Positions 58,227-64,000 of a stretch of DNA of 64,000 nucleotides are shown piece by piece. This DNA is from Sesamum alatum (taxonomy: Eukaryota; Streptophyta; Magnoliopsida; Lamiales; Pedaliaceae). The first letter of the stretch is position 1, and the number at the start of each line of letters is the position of its first letter. The notes beneath the pieces are model-generated. The model was not told where the DNA came from and ran no database searches. It saw only the letters and a program-made list of their open reading frames with translations. Made by a program: the position numbers and the translations under genes. Where the stretch lies: positions 11,545,193 to 11,609,192 of the forward strand of contig JACGWO010000010.1 of assembly GCA_034509735.1 (NCBI GenBank), given 5' to 3'.

Positions 58227-59966
58227 GGTTCGATGTAAGGGGCATAGATCTATGTGTTTGGCATGATCTAGTTGCTTTTAAATGGTTTTATTGGCATCTT
58301 ATATTGTATAAACATATGAGTAATATGATAATTCAATTGTTTGGATTTAATGGACTTTTGGCATGCTTTATTTTGTTAGATTGGATCTAAAATTGCATGC
58401 TTATTTTCAGAATAATATTACTGTTATTGTGCTGAAACAGTTTTGAAAAAAAAAATATATATATTTCGATCAGACTGGTAGTGGTCGCGCGCAGGCGGGT
58501 GCCTGCGCGCGCGCTGCCCTGTGCGCGCGGTCGGCCGGCCAGCACAACAGCTGGGCCGTTTTTCGACTTTTTCGGAAAATTTGATTTTCTGTATTTTCTG
58601 CACAATATTCTGAAAATATATTAATTTTGTATTTTTGATTTTGGAATAATCGGATTATTCCTTGAATTAAATTTGCTTAATTAATTTGGGATTAATACAT
58701 GCATTCGATGCATTGTTTAAAATGTCCATTAAATTTAAAATTTGAATTTTGCATATTATTTGTATGTTTATGCTTTTGTGATGTTGGACATCACTTGGGT
58801 ATTTGGAATATCCATTGGTTATTTATGCATGATTATTTGGAATAATTGTGTTATGTGAGTTGATGGAATCAACATGGGATGATCACAAGAGTCCTAAACC
58901 TTATGAATGGATGAATGTATGATCATTTATTTTCTGCTGGGTGGGGCCTGCGTGCCTCTTATTTTTGGGACTATCATCTCCTGTATTTTCAATCTCATGA
59001 TGTTAAGGCTTGTTTTCTTTATTACCGATGTATTACTTTCAGTTGTAATGAGAGTAGATAGGATTGGTGAGGTTTTAATTTTAACAAGCAATTGGAGTCG
59101 GAGACCCCAAGGAGAAGCATCAAGGCGTGAAACAAGAAGCACTTCAAGGCCCATTGGAATGACAATGGGTTTATTATTATTGTAATAATTTAGGACCACC
59201 CTAGACAGACCATAGACTCACTGCGGGCTCAGTAGGTTGCATAGGTTGGGCTTGTGATCATCCTAATAGGGGTATGCTATGTTTTGTACATGCGGCGTAT
59301 TTATTTATCGCTTTAAATATTGGATATTTATGCATGCTAAAACACAATAATGTGATGAGGTCTCGGTCACACTTAAACTCTCATTTGGTTGGACCAAATT
59401 AAATATTAGGCCCAGAACGGACTTAGATCAAAATGGTATTTTGATCTGTCCGAGCCTTCCATCCACAGCAATGTGGTGAGGAAGCTACCACTACCCAAGT
59501 GTGGTCTCACGAGTCGTGGCACACTTGGACTAAGGGAAAGCTGCACCATTGTTGTGAACAAAAAGACTGCGCTCGCTGTTTCCCTGTCTCACGAGTCGTG
59601 GGGGGACAGTTTGAGGCATGATTTGGTTGATGGGTCGGGCCCAACACTGAGTAACATGGTTCGCTTGGAGTCCTCGGGACCATGTGAATAGGTGAGGCAA
59701 AATATCTTGGAAATCTCATTGGATGAGAATGATATTGGATATCTCCCACGAGGTCTTCTTCATGTGAATCGTAAAAGTGGGGCATGGAGATTACGCTTGT
59801 GGATCTCAAGCCCACTAGGAAATGGTTTCCCGAAACTCCGCTTGAGAGTGGCGGACTTTCGTATAAATAGTGGGAGGGTTAAAGACTAAAAGACCAAGTC
59901 TTCAACTTGAACAATAATATTACCATCATCTGCTAATTTCTGCTTTAAATTTTCATTAATGTAGAT
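58227..59966 (+). other. Leader of the plus-strand family 1 copia
   Basis: A GC-rich patch at about 58485-58560 (GCGCGCAGGCGGGTGCC). Paired CACGAGTCGTG at 59508-59518 and 59590-59600. Conserved leader text follows (TGGTTGATGGGTCGGGCC) and it is collinear with 49571-51246. No gene seen. Confidence 0.72.
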
Positions 59967-61906
59967 TTGTCTAAGAACCCGTTAACCATGATTCTTGAGA
60001 CTAACAAATTCAACGGAACGAACTACTAGGACTGGCTGAGAAACCTGAGGATTGTCCTCGATTTCAAGAACCAAGGCTACGTCTTGGACGAGCCTCCACC
60101 AAGCGACTTACCGGAGGGGTCCACGCTTGAAGAACGTTTGACGTTCGAAAAGTGGCATGAGGACAACCGGAAAGTACGCAGTATCATACTGGCTTCGGTG
60201 TCTAATAACATCCAGAAGCAGTATGAGAGGCTGGACAACGTCTCCGCCATAATGCTCCGCATGAACGAGGTTTATGCGGTTCCGGATAGGCATATTAGAT
60301 ATGCCGTCACAAAAGCATTCTTTGGCACCAAGCTTGCTGAAGGAGCGTCTGGACAAAGTCATGGGGTCAAGATGCTCTCCCTAGTGGAGAAACTCGAGGA
60401 CCTTAAAGCTGGACTTAACAATGACACGTACATTGACGTGATCCTCCAGTCGCTTCCTCCATCCTATGACCCATTTGTTGTAAACTACAACATGAACGGA
60501 CTTGAGAAGTCTATTCATGAGTTGATCAACATGCTGGTCCAATACGAGGCAACGACCCACAAGTCAGGGCCGGCGGTATTGATAGGAGAGGCTTCAACCT
60601 CCAAGGCGAATGGCAAGAGGGCCGGACGCTGGAAGAGGGAGAAGGGCAAAGGGAAGACGATTGCGGCCCCTACTCGCGCTCCGGGCGTCCCTGCTGCTCC
60701 GGTTGGACCGAGCAAAAGGAAAGGAAAGGCCCGTGGTTCTCAGCGGTCCAAGGTAAATGATGTCTACATGCATTGCTAAGGGAAAGGGCATTGGAAGAGG
60801 GAGTGCCCACAACTCCTCTCCAACCCAGGTATGTTTGTGGTTGAAGTAAATATGATTACTAATTTTGCTTCATGGGTATTGGATACCGGGTGTGGTGCTC
60901 ACATCTGCAATGATTTGCAGGCACTGCAAAGAAGCAGCAGGCTAACGACTGAGGCTAGGCGATGGCAAGGCCGTTGTTGCGGAGGCCGTAGGATCACTAG
61001 AGTTAGCCATTAGTAGTCATGTTAGGATTGTACTGAACGACTGTTTCTATGTACCTAGCATGATTAAAAACATTGTTTCCATCCCGGTCCTTGATAAGGA
61101 GGGATATGAATTTACCGTCAATAAAAATGATTTTTTCATTATCAAAGATGGTATTTCTCATCTGCTTGGTACATTGGTCAACGGTCTGTACATACTTCAA
61201 CAGTCTAATTGGATTATGACTGCAGAACACAAATGAAAACGTGATGATCATAATAACGCACAGATATGGCATGCGATGTTAGGTCATATTCTCTAAAGAT
61301 AGGATAAGAAGGTTGGTGGACTCAAAGAGTCTAGAAATAGACGATTTGGACAACCTGCCGACCTGCGAATCCTGTCTGAAGGGAAAGATGACCATGAAAC
61401 CCTTTGTTGGACAAAGTACGCTAGCCAGTGGTCTGTTGGATTTGATCCATACAGATGTCTGTGGTCCACTAAATACTCAGGCTAGAGGTGGGTACTCGTA
61501 CTTCATAACCTTTACCGATGATCACTCACGGTATGGTTATGTTTACCTGATGAGGTACAAGTCTGAAGCCTTTGGAAGGTTTAAGGAATACAGACTTGAA
61601 GTAGAGAACCAAACCGGTCGAAAGATCAAAGCCCTTCGGTCGGACCGAGATGGAGAGTATTTGAGTGGTGAGTTTACTGATTATCTAAAAGAGAATGGGA
61701 TTCTCTCTCAGTGGACCCCTCCTAGAACACCACAGCTAAATGGTGTGTCTGAAAGGAGGAATCGACCTTGTTGGACATGGTCCGGTCCATGATGAGTTTT
61801 ACCGAACTCCCCCTTTCCTTCTGAGGATATGCTCTTGAGACGGCGGCCAAAGTTTTGAACTTAGCGCTATCTAAGACAGTATCCCAAACGCCATATGAGA
61901 TATGGC
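59967..61906 (+). pseudogene. Copia gag-protease-integrase pseudogene
   Basis: Collinear with the first part of the 49570 gag-pol. The start codon is lost (TTG at 59967) and a TAG stop replaces the Ser codon after NGTNY (60027). Gag is otherwise open to a TAA at 60777, in the knuckle after YMHC (Gln to stop). Protease has WVLDTGCGAHICND (about 60872-60912). A deletion and frame change follow near 60950. Integrase reads DLIHTDVCGPLNTQARGGYS, then SDRDGEYL and PQLNGVSERRN to about 61770. Another frameshift follows before the frame ends at YEIW at the insertion. Confidence 0.88.
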
Positions 61907-62014
61907 TGAAAGAATATGTGGATCGTCCCGGGAAATTGCGCGAATGCGGAAGCGCGATATAAAATAAAATACAAAAATTTAAAGTATGCTTTAATCAAAT
62001 TAAAGAACACGCTC
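61907..62014 (-). repeat. End fragment of a copia family 2 LTR (minus)
   Basis: 108 bp starting TGAAAGAATATGTGGATCG, the complement of the family 2 LTR 3' end. It is followed at once by the 5' end of a plus-strand family 2 LTR. The candidate left duplication is ATGGC (61902-61906). The rest of this LTR is expected beyond the right edge. Confidence 0.8.
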
Positions 62015-63984
62015 TATTAGAATAGGTGACCATGTAAGCCAATTTTGGCGGGTATATGTAACCTATGTCTAGACAATTTCAGGTGTTTGATAAATCATTA
62101 ATGAATAAAGAAGTGAATTTCATTTGGCATCACTTTGTTTGTGTTCACTTATATTTGTTTTCCATATCTGTTCACTACGCAAACAAAGCCCACGGACTGA
62201 GAATCAATTTCGGGGACTGGGACTACGCTTGGAGGTAGGTCCATGGAATCAGTCTTCCCGAACCAGTCCGAAAATCTCCAAGTCAAGGAATCCCGAAAAT
62301 GGGTACCGGGATTCCATTTGAGACTTGCACTAAGCACCTGCTGTCGTGTTTCATCGACGGGTGACGAGGGTCGTCTAAGCAGTGTTAGTGGGTTAGCATG
62401 CTAGGACGCAGCTGACTGAGGTGACTCGCGGGAACCGTCTTATGGAGGACCTTGAGTATGGTCAGCAAGGTATGACGTGTATTCCCGGTTCCAACGTACA
62501 GGCCAAGTCCTTTGACTTGAGGAATTGCTCAGTTTACCTGTACGTTAGGGCTGTATCTTAGATATGGTGAGAGATTGCCAGAATTCTCTTTGGTAGTCAT
62601 AAGCCATATCTAGTACAAGTTCTGGTGTGCAAAGTGACAGTAGTTTCCAAGAAAGGATCTGTCTCCTGTCAATAGGTTTTGGCAGTGAGTCTCATGTATA
62701 CTCTAGGTCTTGTCCCTAAAACTGTGGCCACAGTGACTGAACAGAAGGGAAGGATTCCCTTGCGGCGTTTAGTGAGGACAGACCGACACTTAGGTCCAAA
62801 ATGGGTACCTGCATTATCCGTGCCCTAGACTCTAAGTGATGAGACCGAGGACAGAAGGACAAGTGTACTGTTAGAGCCTAAATGTTCATCCCTAAATATT
62901 TCACCTAGTCTCTAGTGCCATGGACCGTTGCTAGATGGCCACCCATGGTAACGGAAGGATTCTAGGAATCCGACCAAAGTCTAGCTGAAAGGTGAACCTA
63001 AAGAGTCACACACTATCCACACACAATTAGATATTTAATTAGGAATTAAATATTGGAGTGAAGGAATGATTAAATTGGATTTAATCGGGTTCTTTATTTT
63101 TCTTGGAGAAATAATTCCTTCTATTAGATATGAGGAATTAAATTGATAAATTAGATTTATCAAAGGGATTTATTTAATGGAAATAAATATTTATATTTAT
63201 TTTAGCCTCTAGGAAATATTTAATAGGTTTTAAATATTCCATTAAATTAAATTAAATCAACGGTGAGATGAATGGGAGAGATGGATGGCTAGGATTGTTT
63301 TGACTAGGTCAAAACACTACTTTGACTAGGACTTTGACTAGGTCAAAATCCTAGTCAAAATAGGGTTCTTGAAAGAGGAGTTTAAAGAGATTAGACTCCT
63401 CTTCTATATAAACCCCTAGCATCCTACAAGTTGAAGGATGATGAAACTCCAACACACACACAACACACACACACTTTTTCGGCTCTCTCTCTCCCTCTCT
63501 CGTCCGCACACTCCAAGAAAATTATTTTCTCTTAGTTCTCTTGTTCTTGGAACATTAGAACTTTGATGAATCAATACCATTAATTCATAATGTGTTATTG
63601 ATTCATCCACTCCAAAATATAAACTTGTTCGTTGCTAGCACGACGTGCAAGATACGTGGGTGGATCGTGTGTCACGATTTGGAGGGTCTCAAGAACGAGA
63701 TCTTGGTGCAAAACGGGGAACAACGCGTGTAGCCGTTGAAGACGAAAACGACAACGGGTAGGTCTCGTTTTAGATTTTCGTCCTCTTTTATTTTCAACCC
63801 TATGGCCTCCATGATTCTTTTATGTTTTATTATTCATGAGATACACCAAACACCCGGGAATTTCAAAGGCACACCCTTTGAAACGTGTTCTTTAATTTAA
63901 AAGCATGTTTAAATTCCATATTTAATTTTAATATACCGCGCTTCCGCATTCGCGCTTTTCCCGGACGATCCACAATTTCTTTCA
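62015..63984 (+). repeat. 5' LTR of a copia family 2 element running off the window
   Basis: 1970 bp from TATTAGAATAGGTGACC (first TG changed to TA) to ATTTCTTTCA. The core block is at about 62905-62955. A primer site follows, so this is a 5' LTR with its element beyond the edge. The candidate duplication is CGCTC (62010-62014). Confidence 0.85.
63298..63412 (+). promoter_or_regulatory. W-box cluster and TATA box in a family 2 LTR
   Basis: Six TTGACY motifs in both orientations within about 60 bp, the richest cluster in the window. TTCTATATAAACCCC follows at about 63402, 45 bp downstream. Confidence 0.55.
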
Positions 63985-63985
63985 G

Positions 63986-63999
63986 TGGTATCAGAGCCC
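63986..63999 (+). other. Primer binding site of the rightmost family 2 copia
   Basis: TGGTATCAGAGCCC directly at the window edge, one base after the LTR end. Confidence 0.85.
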
Positions 64000-64000
64000 A

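Larger units (their letters stand above)
55985..61906 (+). mobile_element. Copia element, family 1, plus strand (5' LTR to integrase)
   Basis: The 5' part of a second family 1 copia, in the opposite orientation to the complete one: LTR, primer site, leader, gag, protease and integrase as far as SQTPYEIW. It is then interrupted at 61907 by a minus-strand family 2 LTR end. The remaining RT-RNase H and 3' LTR should lie to the right of the window. Confidence 0.88.

Overview
The window looks like a heterochromatic, transposon-filled stretch of a flowering-plant genome, probably a eudicot; the species cannot be told from the sequence. Plant TE superfamilies are present (CACTA with a TNP2 transposase, two-gene PIF/Harbinger, long-LTR Ty1/copia, a Ty3/gypsy chromovirus, a LINE with RNase H, MULE-like elements). 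LTR elements show initiator-tRNA-Met-type primer sites, and non-LTR sequence is strongly AT-rich. I see no convincing cellular protein gene, tRNA, rRNA or CRISPR array.

Layout. 1-2878: right part of a PIF/Harbinger element with a spliced transposase and a Myb/SANT-like gene, both open. It ends at a TTA target duplication inside the TNP2 transposase of a CACTA element (2879-5669, minus strand), which has a clear CACTA terminus and AACGGT subterminal repeats. 5670-8889: AT-rich DNA with a 384-bp MITE flanked by perfect 9-bp duplications. 8890-29077: an old degenerate ORF split by a Ty3/gypsy chromovirus (9945-28596). The gypsy reverse transcriptase is split in turn by a Ty1/copia element (12649-25894, duplication AAAAT), which carries two solo LTRs (duplications GAAAG and TACAA). 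29088-30156: a CCGG-rich MULE-like element. 30850-36351: a minus-strand LINE remnant (zf-RVT plus RNase H) cut by two solo LTRs (duplications GGTTT and TCTTC). 36352-41135: broken copia LTRs and a truncated copia joined at a 3-bp microhomology. 41137-64000: a stack of copia insertions that are still open at the right edge. It contains one complete copia (43397-53475, duplication ATACT) with a nearly intact gag-pol.

The copia copies form one group with four LTR families. Family 1 ends in CTTGTCCTTCA. Family 2 ends near GGGACGATCCAC...TTTCA. Family 3 ends near CCGTACCGG...TTTCA. Family 4 is the split LTR 42883-55102. All intact 5' ends start TGTTAGAATAGGTGACC or close to it, and all share a core block, but the promoter segment differs: W-box arrays plus TATA in families 2 and 4, a 48-bp palindrome in family 1, a GACCGGT hairpin in family 3. 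Their leaders, where the region survives, carry a GC-rich segment just after the primer site and, further on, a paired CACGAGTCGTG palindrome. The genes work together only as transposon machinery (gag, protease, integrase, RT/RNase H); almost all are broken by stops, frameshifts or later insertions.
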